Assembly (NCBI GenBank): GCA_020722575.1
Contig: DYKN01000007.1
Span: forward strand, 1 to 64,000
Length of the DNA stretch: 64,000 bases
From: Rikenella microfusus
Lineage (GTDB): Bacteria > Bacteroidota > Bacteroidia > Bacteroidales > VadinHA17
Reading direction: 5' to 3'
Position numbers and translations under genes: made by a program. Numbering within the stretch: the stretch's first letter is position 1; each line of letters begins with the position of its first letter. The notes under the pieces were generated by a model that did no database searches, was not told the origin of the DNA, and saw nothing but the letters and a program-made list of their open reading frames with translations. Below, in pieces: positions 51,180 to 60,338 of the stretch.

Positions 51180-51821
51180 ATGAGTTGTATAACAAAACAT
51201 TATCTGAACGAATTTTCGGTTGTAGGAGTCTGGAAAATTGAAGAGGATATAAGCACACTGCTTAAAATGGCAGTTCTGGATGCAGAAGACAGGAAAAGAT
51301 ACCGTGAATTCAGAAGTAATTCGCGGAAGCTCGAGTTTCTCAGCGTTAGGGCACTGCTGTCTGAACTTCTCGGTAATGAAGCCAGAATTGTATACAACAA
51401 AAATAATAAACCTTTCATTAAAGATGGAAGCCATTTTATCAGTATATCCCATTCTTTCAGGCTCACTGCAATTATGCTGAGTACAAATGAACAGGTTGGA
51501 ATAGACCTTGAATATATGAATGCCAACATTGGTGCCTTTGCGTCAAAATTTATAAACAGAAGGGAGAAAGTGGTAAAAGATCCTGTAAAAAGCAGATATC
51601 ACCTTTACCTTCACTGGTGCGCAAAAGAAGCTCTATATAAAATCTGTGACAAAGAAGGAATAAGCATAAAGCATAATATAATAATTGAACCCTTTGAACC
51701 TGAGGATTCAGGACAGATAAAAGGCAGGGTAAAAACTAAAAATATTGATTTATCCTTTGACCTCTTCTATTCAAGATATGAGAATTATGCAATCGTCTGG
51801 ACAAAAAAGAAGATCCTATGA
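51180..51821 (+). CDS. 4'-phosphopantetheinyl transferase superfamily protein
   Basis: 213 residues. VGIDLEYM (metal-binding Asp/Glu) and HWCAKEALYKI are the two signature motifs, with FISISHSF before them. It activates acyl or peptidyl carrier proteins by transferring the phosphopantetheine arm of CoA. It is longer than AcpS and closer to the Sfp type. It overlaps the next gene by four bases. Confidence 0.9.
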   Translation: MSCITKHYLNEFSVVGVWKIEEDISTLLKMAVLDAEDRKRYREFRSNSRKLEFLSVRALLSELLGNEARIVYNKNNKPFIKDGSHFISISHSFRLTAIMLSTNEQVGIDLEYMNANIGAFASKFINRREKVVKDPVKSRYHLYLHWCAKEALYKICDKEGISIKHNIIIEPFEPEDSGQIKGRVKTKNIDLSFDLFYSRYENYAIVWTKKKIL

Positions 51822-52546
51822 AAAAGTTCTCCATATTGCCATCAGAAAAGTCTCTGGCTTTGCTACTCGACCCAGATAAAGCAAAAGGCAGTGCTCTCAA
51901 CAGGATAATTGATATTGCTGCTGCTCACAATGTTGATTATATACTTGCCGGTGGCAGTATTACTTTCAGCAATATTGATTCGCTTATAAACAGGATTAAA
52001 AAAAGATGTTCACTTCCTGTTATTTTATTCCCGGGTAATTTACTCCAGCTTAATACCAGAGTTGATGGTATCTATTTTATCTCGCTTATTTCAGGTCGTA
52101 ATCCTGAATTGCTTATTGGCAATCATGTTATTGCTGCTCCATTCCTGAAAGACATCAGGGAAAGGGTTGTTCCAGTAGGTTATATTCTGGTTAATTGCGG
52201 GTCGAAGACATCAGTGGAATATTTAAGTCAGACGGAATCTATTCCGTCGGATAAGCCTGAGATAATCATTGCTACTGCTCTTGCCGGGGAGATGCTGGGA
52301 ATGAAGATGATATATCTTGAAGGGGGAAGTGGGGCCGATAGGCCAGTTCCAGAGAAAGTTATCAGGGCAGTAAGGGAAGTTATCACAATTCCTCTGGCGG
52401 TTGGGGGAGGATTACGCAGCAGTGAACAGGTAAAAGCTGTTTATGAAAGCGGGGCTGATCTGGCCGTACTTGGAAACGGTTGTGAAAAAAGACCCGAATT
52501 GCTTATTGAGGCATGTAATGTAAGAGATTTGTTCCGCCGACAGTGA
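51818..52546 (+). CDS. geranylgeranylglyceryl phosphate synthase family protein
   Basis: A 242-residue TIM-barrel protein of the PcrB/GGGPS family, which joins sn-glycerol-1-phosphate to a polyprenyl diphosphate through an ether bond. Signature stretches are LLLDPDKAKG, YILAGGSITFSN, LFPGNLLQLN, YLEGGSGADRPVP and AVGGGLRSSEQ. In Archaea this makes membrane lipids; Bacteroidota homologues of group II have been shown to be active GGGP synthases, while Bacillus PcrB uses heptaprenyl diphosphate. Which substrate this one uses is not visible. The next gene is convergent. Confidence 0.9.
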   Translation: MKKFSILPSEKSLALLLDPDKAKGSALNRIIDIAAAHNVDYILAGGSITFSNIDSLINRIKKRCSLPVILFPGNLLQLNTRVDGIYFISLISGRNPELLIGNHVIAAPFLKDIRERVVPVGYILVNCGSKTSVEYLSQTESIPSDKPEIIIATALAGEMLGMKMIYLEGGSGADRPVPEKVIRAVREVITIPLAVGGGLRSSEQVKAVYESGADLAVLGNGCEKRPELLIEACNVRDLFRRQ

Positions 52547-52549
52547 TGA

Positions 52550-54235
52550 TTACCTTGTAGCGAGTTCAAATATCGGTTCACCAGTTGCAGCACCGGGCAC
52601 CGGAATACCGCACATGACCGAGAGTGTCGGTGCAATATCAGTCAAATTAACCTTTCTGGTTACTGTAGCCCTGTTTACAGTCCATCCATACCATATCAAT
52701 GGTACATGAGTATCATAATCGTAGGGAGAATTATGTCCTGTTACACTATTGTCGTTCCTCTCAACCCATCCAGGATTAAGGATAATAAAAACATCGCCCG
52801 AGCGTTGTGGCACGTAACTGTTAAGTACTTTTTGCATTAATCCGTCGCCCGGAAAACGACCCGACTCCATCATTGTCATGGGAAAAGCCGAAGCAACGCC
52901 TGAATGCTGCACTATAAAGCGTGAAACTCTCTTCTGGATCTCATCAAGCGATAACCTTGCATCCTCAATAAGTGTTCTATTTAAGAATATCTGATTCTGA
53001 AAATATCCTTTAATCCAGGCACCCTCACCATAAAGAGCATTCAGATACATCCTGAGCAATTGTAAGGCCTGGTTCTGTCTGAAATAGCCCCCGGGAATAC
53101 GGTATTGCTCGAGCAGTGATGGAATCTCGGAAATCCCATGCGATGCGGTAAAGAAAACCAGAATATTTCTTTTCCCAATTGTCTCGTTCAGGAAATCGAG
53201 CAATGCCGCAATATCGGCATCAAGCCTGAAAATAGCATCTGCCATCTCAACCGATGAAGGCCCGAAACGATGACCAATATAATCAGTTGCTGAAAAACAA
53301 ACCGATAGATAATCAGTAGTATCGTCCTGCCCAAGTTTTTCCTCCTTAACAAGCCTTATGACAAAATCCTTTGTAAAAGTGTTTCCGAAAGGCGTTTCCG
53401 ACAACATAGAATAGCTGTCATTGTTTCCTTGAAAACTTTTTTCCCGGATTTTTTTCAGGTCATACGGGAACCAGTTCTTACCATCAAATCCCATTTCGAA
53501 AGTATTTGAATCAGGCAGGCATCCTGAATAAGCTTCTGTTTCTTTAAACAGAGACCAGATACCATTAAGATATGAATCGGACAGTTTCATTGAATTTAAA
53601 TCATTCACCCATACAGGTAACTGATCCATATACCAGGTACTTGACATCCAGGTGCCGGATTTATTGTCGAACCAAAAAACACCATCAGGTGAGTGACCCG
53701 CAGATAATATCGCAGAACTTTCCCTGAGACCTGCAGAAAAAATTTTTGCTTTTCCTTTTGTTGCAAGCTTCAGCTCATCGGCAAAAGTTGATGAATGAAG
53801 CTGTGAAGGAGAATGCAGCCCCTGTTCATAGCTTCCGCCTACCGGCCTGACCTCAGCATCATAAGTACAGTAAATGGTCTCATCTTTTAAAGGAACATAC
53901 CAGTAATCGGAAGTTATTCCATGAAAAGCAGGCTCTGTGCCGGTTGAAATAGTGGCATGACCCGGGGCCGACTGGGTATGAAGATAATTGAAATTTGCAC
54001 TCTTGAATGAAGTTCCCTCATTAATAAGACGCCTGATGCCATTCTCCAGAAACCTGTTACGATATTTCTCAATCTGATCATACCTCAACTGTTCCACAAT
54101 AATAGCCACTACAAGTCTGGGCTTTTCGGGCGGTATATAGGCAACCTGCGCAATGGATAAAGCTGATGAAAAAAGATATGAAATCGCAATAATCAAGAAA
54201 TACCAAATATTTTTTTTATGTAAAGATGGCATCAT
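52550..54235 (-). CDS. PafA-like alkaline phosphatase family protein with altered metal site
   Basis: 561 residues, signal peptide (about 1-30), alkaline-phosphatase fold. Compared by eye with PafA: the bridging Asp (IVVDQMR) is Glu48 here (IIVEQLR); the nucleophile position (TAPGH) is Ser89 (SAPGH); the TADHG motif is TASHG, so a metal Asp becomes Ser365 while His366 stays. The other ligands look intact (TDYIGHRFGP and YDTHVPLIWYG). So one metal site may be lost or changed; it may act on other phosphoesters or be inactive. Periplasmic. It is the first gene of the minus-strand run that converges on the GGGPS gene. Confidence 0.85.
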   Translation of the reverse strand: MMPSLHKKNIWYFLIIAISYLFSSALSIAQVAYIPPEKPRLVVAIIVEQLRYDQIEKYRNRFLENGIRRLINEGTSFKSANFNYLHTQSAPGHATISTGTEPAFHGITSDYWYVPLKDETIYCTYDAEVRPVGGSYEQGLHSPSQLHSSTFADELKLATKGKAKIFSAGLRESSAILSAGHSPDGVFWFDNKSGTWMSSTWYMDQLPVWVNDLNSMKLSDSYLNGIWSLFKETEAYSGCLPDSNTFEMGFDGKNWFPYDLKKIREKSFQGNNDSYSMLSETPFGNTFTKDFVIRLVKEEKLGQDDTTDYLSVCFSATDYIGHRFGPSSVEMADAIFRLDADIAALLDFLNETIGKRNILVFFTASHGISEIPSLLEQYRIPGGYFRQNQALQLLRMYLNALYGEGAWIKGYFQNQIFLNRTLIEDARLSLDEIQKRVSRFIVQHSGVASAFPMTMMESGRFPGDGLMQKVLNSYVPQRSGDVFIILNPGWVERNDNSVTGHNSPYDYDTHVPLIWYGWTVNRATVTRKVNLTDIAPTLSVMCGIPVPGAATGEPIFELATR

Positions 54236-54302
54236 AAATAACTATTTTATCACAGTTAAATCAAAGCTGCAAAAATAGTTTTTTTATTGATGGAAAAGCC
54301 TT

Positions 54303-56000
54303 CTAATAATTATGTGATATTACAACCAGTCTGCCATTAAGCGTTTTGTCTGTTGTAACAGAATGGAAAACAATTGTATATATTCCTGCACCAAGGTTTG
54401 TGACGTTAATAATTACAGGACTAGATGTAGTGATGTAATCAGCTATCTTCGCGCCGTTATTACTTATTATTGTAATTCTCACAGGTCCGTTAAAAGATTC
54501 TGGAAGTATACATTTAACTCTCTCACGTGCCGGATTAGGAAAAATCACAGGTTCCTCAGGCTTACTGGTGTCAACTGCAGTATTCGATGGTCTCATCTGA
54601 ATTGCCAGTGTAGTTTTCTGACCATTTACCACCTCTATGCCCGAAATGATTGTATCTCTGTATCCGTCTGCTGAAAAAGTCAGGTTCCATACTCCCTGAA
54701 AGAGGAATCTGGTAAACCGACCTGTAAGTGAATCGCAATAGACATGTGAACTGTCCCTGTCGTGACCTGATATATATACTTTAGCCGGCACCGGCAAACC
54801 ACTATAAAAATCTGTAACTTTCCCGTGAATTCCGTAAAGAGCATTTTCGAGATATCCGAGAAGTGATTGCCTGTTATATAGCCACAACAGTTCTAGCTGA
54901 GCAGCAGGAGTCAGTTTAATATCATCCAGTTCAATTGTTACTTCCCTTCCCTGAAGTTCCCATGTAATAAAATCCTGTCTTCCTCCGTAAATTATGTACC
55001 ATTCGGCTCCACGTGTAACTCCATTATCCATAAAATTCATATAAGCAGGTCCTGAATAGAAATGAACAGTATCGGCATATTTTCTGCTTATATAATAAAA
55101 CCAATCGTGGTCAGCATGATATTTATCAAACCAACGGTCCCAGGGGAAATTAACCACTTCCTCTCCAGAATGAAAATTTGCCGAAAGAACAAACTTTCTT
55201 TTTCTCATAAAGGCAATCATGTCAGTAGTCTCTTTCTGCTGTATGACAGAAGGATTCATAGGATCGGGAAAGTTTCGGTTAAGATCGTACCCGTTGGCAT
55301 TTGTTCTGGTAGGCGACGAAATAATATCACCGCTATTGTATGTACCATCGGGATTGGCAAGGGGATTTATCCATATCTCAAGATTATCCACAAGAGCATT
55401 AATTAGGGTATTTGATCCGTAATTTTTCAACAAAAAATCTGCAAACCGCATCATAAGAACAAAACCTGCAAGTTCATCACCATGCATAGTTGATGAATAA
55501 AATACCTCCGGTTCATCCTCGTCGCCGTGAACATTATCGGATATCTTCAATACAAGAACCAGACGACCGTTCACACTGGTACCTATTGTATCGAGAAGAC
55601 AGAGTTGAGGATAATCGGCAGCAAATTGATGCATTATCGAATCATACTGAGTATAAGTGGGATATGTATCCCATTCCATTGCTTCCTTTACCGATGATGC
55701 GTGTGTTATACCTTTGGCTGGTTCTCTTTTTAAAATTTCATAATCAAATTTATTTGATAAAAACCACTCAAGGCTTGTTTGTGAGAGTGTTATATATACT
55801 TTTTTATTCTTGACCGAAGTGATTGAAACATTTCTTGTAATACTATCAATTGCAGTACGTCCGGGATATGGTATTACCACATCTGCCTCGCCGTGTTTTC
55901 TGATTTCCTCTCTGAGTTCCTTATCCTTAACGTTTTGCGAAAAACATTCGGTTGCCTGCAAAATTATTATTAACAGCAATATTGCATAATGCCGTCCCAT
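54303..56000 (-). CDS. secreted M14 zinc carboxypeptidase with T9SS sorting domain
   Basis: 565 residues. Signal peptide (1-21), then the M14 catalytic domain (about 110-385) with zinc ligands His173/Glu176 (TMHGDE) and His277 (NFHSGEE), substrate-binding Asn241/Arg242 (GYDLNRNFPD) and catalytic Glu357 (EVTIELDD). Next comes a carboxypeptidase-regulatory-like sandwich (about 388-470) and a type A T9SS C-terminal domain (about 485-565: IFPNPARERVKC, GAGIYTIVFH). It trims C-terminal residues from peptides outside the cell. All catalytic residues are present, so it is active in principle. Confidence 0.92.
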   Translation of the reverse strand: MGRHYAILLLIIILQATECFSQNVKDKELREEIRKHGEADVVIPYPGRTAIDSITRNVSITSVKNKKVYITLSQTSLEWFLSNKFDYEILKREPAKGITHASSVKEAMEWDTYPTYTQYDSIMHQFAADYPQLCLLDTIGTSVNGRLVLVLKISDNVHGDEDEPEVFYSSTMHGDELAGFVLMMRFADFLLKNYGSNTLINALVDNLEIWINPLANPDGTYNSGDIISSPTRTNANGYDLNRNFPDPMNPSVIQQKETTDMIAFMRKRKFVLSANFHSGEEVVNFPWDRWFDKYHADHDWFYYISRKYADTVHFYSGPAYMNFMDNGVTRGAEWYIIYGGRQDFITWELQGREVTIELDDIKLTPAAQLELLWLYNRQSLLGYLENALYGIHGKVTDFYSGLPVPAKVYISGHDRDSSHVYCDSLTGRFTRFLFQGVWNLTFSADGYRDTIISGIEVVNGQKTTLAIQMRPSNTAVDTSKPEEPVIFPNPARERVKCILPESFNGPVRITIISNNGAKIADYITTSSPVIINVTNLGAGIYTIVFHSVTTDKTLNGRLVVISHNY

Positions 56001-56006
56001 ATAATA

Positions 56007-57104
56007 TTAAACGTTAAAACGGATGTGAAGTATATCTCCGTCTTCAACAATATAATCCTTTCCTTCGATATGAAGTTTACCGGCATGTTTGCAGGCATTT
56101 TCCGAGCCGAGTGTGATAAAATCATTATATTTAATTACTTCTGCTCGAATAAATCCTCTTTCAAGGTCACTGTGAATAACACCGGCTGCCTGTTTTACAT
56201 TCATTCCTTTTTTGATTGTCCATGCCCTTATCTCTTTTGGTCCTACAGTAAAAAATGTATGAAGATTCAGCATTTTGTATGCTGCCCTGACGAGCTTATT
56301 CACTCCCGGTTCCTCAAGGCCGGCATCTTTAAGAAATTCAAGTCTGTCCTGTTCATTTGAGAGTTCGGCAATTTCTGCCTCGAGCTTTCCGGCTATAATA
56401 AGTACTTCCGAATTACTTCCTTCAAGATATTCTTTCACCCTATCCACATGACGGTTCCCTGTATGAACCGAGCGTTCATCAACATTACATACATACATAA
56501 CCGGTTTAATGGAAAGAAGAAACAGATCATCGAGATATTTTCTATCAGAAGCGCTTAAATCAAGTGATCTGGCATTTCTGAGGTTTTCAAGATGTTCCTT
56601 AAGCCGTGTTAATACATCAATTCCGTACTGTGCATCCTTATCGCCCGATTTTGTTGTTTTTCTGAGTCGTTCAATTTTCTTTTCAACCGATTCCAGATCC
56701 TTAATCTGAAGTTCAAGGTCAACGGTTTCAATATCCCTCACAGGATCAACAGACCCGTCAATATGAGGAAGTGATTCATCATCGAAGCATCTCAGGACAT
56801 GTATTAAGGCATCAGTATTTCTAATGTCCGCCAGGAAACGGTTTCCCACACCCTCTCCCCTGCTTGCTCCTTTTGTCAGACCCGGAATATCAACAATAAC
56901 TACAGAAGTAGGCACAATCTTTTCCGTGACCTGATATTTAGCAAGCTCATAAAGCCTGGCATCGGGCACCTGAATGATACCAATATTCGATTTTGTGGCA
57001 CTGAATGCCAGAGAACTCGTCTCCGCTCCTGCCCCCGATAAACAATTAAAAATCGTTGATTTACCTGAATTGGCTATACCGATAATTCCGCATTGTAATG
57101 ACAT
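56007..57104 (-). CDS. ychF: redox-regulated ATPase YchF (Obg family)
   Basis: A 365-residue P-loop NTPase. G1 is GIANSGKSTIFN, G3 is DIPGLTKGASRGEG, and the G4 position reads NVDE, the ATP-preferring variant characteristic of YchF. A coiled coil (about 120-180) and the C-terminal TGS domain (about 285-365) follow. Binds ribosomes and takes part in stress responses. Starts six bases before the M14 gene stop in the same minus-strand run. Confidence 0.95.
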   Translation of the reverse strand: MSLQCGIIGIANSGKSTIFNCLSGAGAETSSLAFSATKSNIGIIQVPDARLYELAKYQVTEKIVPTSVVIVDIPGLTKGASRGEGVGNRFLADIRNTDALIHVLRCFDDESLPHIDGSVDPVRDIETVDLELQIKDLESVEKKIERLRKTTKSGDKDAQYGIDVLTRLKEHLENLRNARSLDLSASDRKYLDDLFLLSIKPVMYVCNVDERSVHTGNRHVDRVKEYLEGSNSEVLIIAGKLEAEIAELSNEQDRLEFLKDAGLEEPGVNKLVRAAYKMLNLHTFFTVGPKEIRAWTIKKGMNVKQAAGVIHSDLERGFIRAEVIKYNDFITLGSENACKHAGKLHIEGKDYIVEDGDILHIRFNV

Positions 57105-57372
57105 ACAACAAATTTATCAGAATGCAAAGGTACAATTAATTAAAATGAAATGTTCAATCATAACACCAGAGAAGTTATCAGGTGATCTATTGAACAACCA
57201 AATTCAACAACCAGTCCATGGGGAATACTTAATTTTCCAGTTCAGAGAGACGGACATTGACAATTAAAGAAATATTAGCATTATTCAATAGATCAATTTT
57301 GCTATTTTTCTGAAATTTTTTATTTTAAACTTTTATAATTGAAAGCTATCAAATATATAAATATTATTACAG

Positions 57373-57918
57373 GTGACTGCCGATCAAACTGATTCTGATA
57401 TAGTTACTCTTCTTAAAACTGACAGAGAGAGGGGATTCAGGCTTATTGTAGAACGTTACAGTCGCAGGCTTTACTGGCATGTAAGGAGGCTTGTCATACT
57501 GCATGAAGATGCTGACGATGCACTGCAGAACACTTTTATGAATGCCTGGAAAAATCTTGATAGATTCAGATTTGAAAGTTCGTTATATACATGGCTCTAT
57601 TCAATTGCCACAAATGAAGCTCTGGCAATATTGAACAGGAAAGCCAGGAACGGCATGGCATCTCTTGACGACCTTAATAGCTTTTTTTCATCATCAATCG
57701 AAGGCAGTACATGGTTCGACGGTGACGAAGCCGGGAGAAAATTACAGAATGCTATTCTTAAACTGCCTGAAAAACAGAGAGTAGTTTTTAATCTTAGATA
57801 TTATGAAGATATGTCGTACGAAGAAATGAGCAAGGTGCTCAATACCTCTGTAGGTGCATTAAAGGCATCATATCACCATGCTGTAAAAAAAATTGAAGAA
57901 TACCTGCAAACTTTTTAA
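57373..57918 (+). CDS. ECF-type RNA polymerase sigma factor
   Basis: 181 residues. Region 2 (about 12-80: RGFRLIVERYSRRLYWHVRR, DDALQNTFMNAWKNLDRF, LYTWLYSIATNEAL) and region 4 (about 125-178: LPEKQRVVFNLRYYEDMSYE, NTSVGALKASYHHAVKKIEE). Start is GTG at 57373. The upstream 268 bases have no TGCAACC/TGTC element, so it belongs to a different regulon from the other two. Followed by an anti-sigma-like gene 29 bases later. Confidence 0.94.
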   Translation: MTADQTDSDIVTLLKTDRERGFRLIVERYSRRLYWHVRRLVILHEDADDALQNTFMNAWKNLDRFRFESSLYTWLYSIATNEALAILNRKARNGMASLDDLNSFFSSSIEGSTWFDGDEAGRKLQNAILKLPEKQRVVFNLRYYEDMSYEEMSKVLNTSVGALKASYHHAVKKIEEYLQTF

Positions 57919-57947
57919 ACTTCAGATTAATAAAGTTATCTAATAGA

Positions 57948-58373
57948 ATGATGATGAAAATTGATGACATAGAAAAAAAGAATCCTTTCAAGGTACCTGA
58001 CAATTACTTTGAAAATCTTAATGAACGGATTCTGGGTAATATCCTGTCTGAAACAAACAGGAAGAGAAAAGTCGTTAACGTAATAAATCTAAAGCCTTTT
58101 CTCGCCATTGCAGCATCTGTTGTTTTAATTGTTGTCATAGGACTTTCAGTGCTGTTTAACAACACTGGACCAAAGCAGGAGGTCATGTTAACAAAACAGA
58201 AAACTGATTATATTAATGAGCTTGCCCTTGAAAACATTGATATTTCATACCTTGAAGATGAAGTATCAGGTTTATGGAGTGAACCAATCTTTGGTGATCT
58301 TGAAATCGAAGATATTATACATTACCTTGAAAATGAAAATATAAGCATTTCTGAGATTTACGAATTTTACTAA
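57948..58373 (+). CDS. putative anti-sigma factor
   Basis: 141 residues. Cytoplasmic start with KNPFKVPDNYFENLNERI, a pattern often seen in Bacteroidota anti-sigma proteins paired with ECF sigmas, then one membrane helix (about 47-68) and an acidic periplasmic tail (about 75-141). Role inferred from context: it lies between an ECF sigma gene and an exported Spy-like gene, all close-spaced. Confidence 0.72.
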   Translation: MMMKIDDIEKKNPFKVPDNYFENLNERILGNILSETNRKRKVVNVINLKPFLAIAASVVLIVVIGLSVLFNNTGPKQEVMLTKQKTDYINELALENIDISYLEDEVSGLWSEPIFGDLEIEDIIHYLENENISISEIYEFY

Positions 58374-58393
58374 AATATATAAAATACCGGTGT

Positions 58394-58867
58394 ATGAAAA
58401 AGGGAATTTTCTTATTAATTCTGTTTCAGATAGTTGCCATGGGAGGATTAATAGCCCAGGTAACACCTGCCGAAAGACTTGTTGCATACAAGGTTGCATT
58501 TTTGACACGCAGGTTAAATCTTACAGTTGAAGAGTCACAGAGATTCTGGCCTGTTTATAATGAGCTACAGGACCAGAAAAACGCAATTCAGCGGGAGCGT
58601 GCTTCTATCTTCATAAAGATTGCCGAAAATAAGATGAATATGTCGGAAAAAGATATTATCGAGGCCGGCGATCGACTAATCTCACTCGATATACAGGAGG
58701 CAAATCTTTCAGCAGAATATCATAAAAGGTTCAAGGAAATTTTACCACCTGTAAAGGTTATACGGCTTTATCAAGCTGAAAATCAATACAGGAATTTGCT
58801 TTTGAATGAGCTGCGTAACGCACCTGGAGGATTACGGGAAGAAATCAAGCAAAGAAGGGACAGGTAA
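58394..58867 (+). CDS. exported Spy/CpxP-like helical protein
   Basis: 157 residues with a signal peptide (about 1-22, VAMGGLIAQ). A helical mature part contains LNLTVEESQRFWPVYNELQ, the LTxxQxxxFxPVYxxx-type motif of Spy/CpxP-like periplasmic proteins in Bacteroidota, plus a basic C-terminus. Spy-like proteins chaperone or sense unfolded periplasmic proteins. As the third gene of an ECF unit it could be an output or the sensor of envelope stress; which one cannot be told. Confidence 0.72.
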   Translation: MKKGIFLLILFQIVAMGGLIAQVTPAERLVAYKVAFLTRRLNLTVEESQRFWPVYNELQDQKNAIQRERASIFIKIAENKMNMSEKDIIEAGDRLISLDIQEANLSAEYHKRFKEILPPVKVIRLYQAENQYRNLLLNELRNAPGGLREEIKQRRDR

Positions 58868-58890
58868 AAGTCATAAAAATAATTAACCTG

Positions 58891-60255
58891 TTATTCATTG
58901 ATGAATTCGCAGAGTTTTTCAAGTTTGATTCTGGTCTGAGTTCCTGTATTCATATTTTTTACGGTCACTTCTCCAAAATTAATCTCATCATCTCCTGCAA
59001 CTATAACAAAAGGGATTTTCAGTGCAGATGCATAAGCAAATTGTTTCCCAACTTTAATAGCATCGGGATAAAGCTGGGCGCTTATGCCTTTTGTATGGAG
59101 CAACTTCAATATTTTAAGGGCATAGTGAAGAGTTTCGTTCCCAAAATTTATGACAAGTACTTTAGATGGGGCTGAGTTTGTTTCAGAAAAACCCTCCTGC
59201 CTGGAAACAATATCATATATTCTGTCGGCCCCAAATGAAATGCCTATTCCAGAAACATTTTCCAGCCCGAATATTCCTGTAAGATTATCGTACCTGCCTC
59301 CTCCGCATATACTTCCAATTTCAAACTGAGATGCTTTTACTTCAATAATTATGCCTGTATAATAATCAAGCCCTCTGGCAAGAGAAAGGTCAAATTCCAC
59401 TTCTGACTGTAGCGGATCAGTTTTAATATAGCCGAGAATTGTTTCAATTTCTTCAATTCCCTTTTGTCCGGTTTCTGAGTAGCCGAAAAGTTCCTTTAAC
59501 CTGTTCACTTTCTCATATCCGGAGCCCTGCATTTCTATAATTTCCATAATCAAATCAACAGCCTCAGTCGGGATACCTTTTATTAGAAGTTCATCTCTTA
59601 CAGCTTCAGTGCCAATTTTTTCAAGTTTGTCAATTGCCACTGTTATGTCGTTCAATCTTTCGGTACCGCCTGCAAGTTCAGCAATACCTGCGAGTATCTT
59701 ACGGTTGTTGATACGTATTATTACGGGTATTTTCAGCCGTACAAAAACATCATCAATAATTTTGATCAGTTCAAATTCATTGAGCAATGAATTACTTCCA
59801 ATTACATCAGCATCGCATTGAAAAAACTCACGGTATCGTCCTTTTTGGGGTTTATCAGCTCGCCATACAGGTTGAATTTGATAGCGTTTAAAGGGGAAAG
59901 TTATTTCATGGCGATGCTGAACGACATATCTTGCAAACGGCACTGTAAGATCATATCTGAGTCCCTTTTCGCATATCCTTGCTGACAATGTTGCGGAATC
60001 GGTATTATAAAGCTCAGATTCCGAAATTTCTGCAAGAAAATCACCTGAGTTAAGGATTCTGAACAGCAGTTTATCTCCCTCGTTACCATATTTCCCCAGC
60101 AATGTTGAAAGGTTTTCCATTGCAGGTGTCTCAATGGGCTGGTAGCCGTAAAGTCTAAAAACATCGCGTATGGTGCTGAAGATATAATCTCTGATGATAA
60201 CTTCTCCGGGTGAGAAATCACGTGTTCCTTTGGGTATTGATGGTTTCAGAGCCAT
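58891..60255 (-). CDS. hisS: histidyl-tRNA synthetase
   Basis: A 454-residue class II synthetase. Motif 1 region GTRDFSPGEVIIRDYI, motif 2 FRYQIQPVWRADKPQKGRYREF (written here in parts: QPVWRADKPQKGRYREFFQC), the HisRS-specific LARGLDYYTG loop and the C-terminal anticodon-binding domain (about 355-454) are all visible. The ATG at 60255 is used; a start 18 codons earlier would add a hydrophobic stretch absent from the family. Converges on the Spy-like gene with a short inverted repeat between. Confidence 0.96.
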   Translation of the reverse strand: MALKPSIPKGTRDFSPGEVIIRDYIFSTIRDVFRLYGYQPIETPAMENLSTLLGKYGNEGDKLLFRILNSGDFLAEISESELYNTDSATLSARICEKGLRYDLTVPFARYVVQHRHEITFPFKRYQIQPVWRADKPQKGRYREFFQCDADVIGSNSLLNEFELIKIIDDVFVRLKIPVIIRINNRKILAGIAELAGGTERLNDITVAIDKLEKIGTEAVRDELLIKGIPTEAVDLIMEIIEMQGSGYEKVNRLKELFGYSETGQKGIEEIETILGYIKTDPLQSEVEFDLSLARGLDYYTGIIIEVKASQFEIGSICGGGRYDNLTGIFGLENVSGIGISFGADRIYDIVSRQEGFSETNSAPSKVLVINFGNETLHYALKILKLLHTKGISAQLYPDAIKVGKQFAYASALKIPFVIVAGDDEINFGEVTVKNMNTGTQTRIKLEKLCEFINE

Positions 60256-60338
60256 ATGCCAGAGATATAGAGTGCAAAAGTATACATATACTTTGAAAGT
60301 TAAAAACATTACGGTTTCATCAACAGTAATTATTTCTT

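Noticed and set aside
58860..58891. Inverted repeat ACAGGT...ACCTGT as a bidirectional terminator between the Spy-like gene and hisS
   Set aside because: Only six pairs and a 20-base loop without a T-run on either side; too weak to list as a feature.
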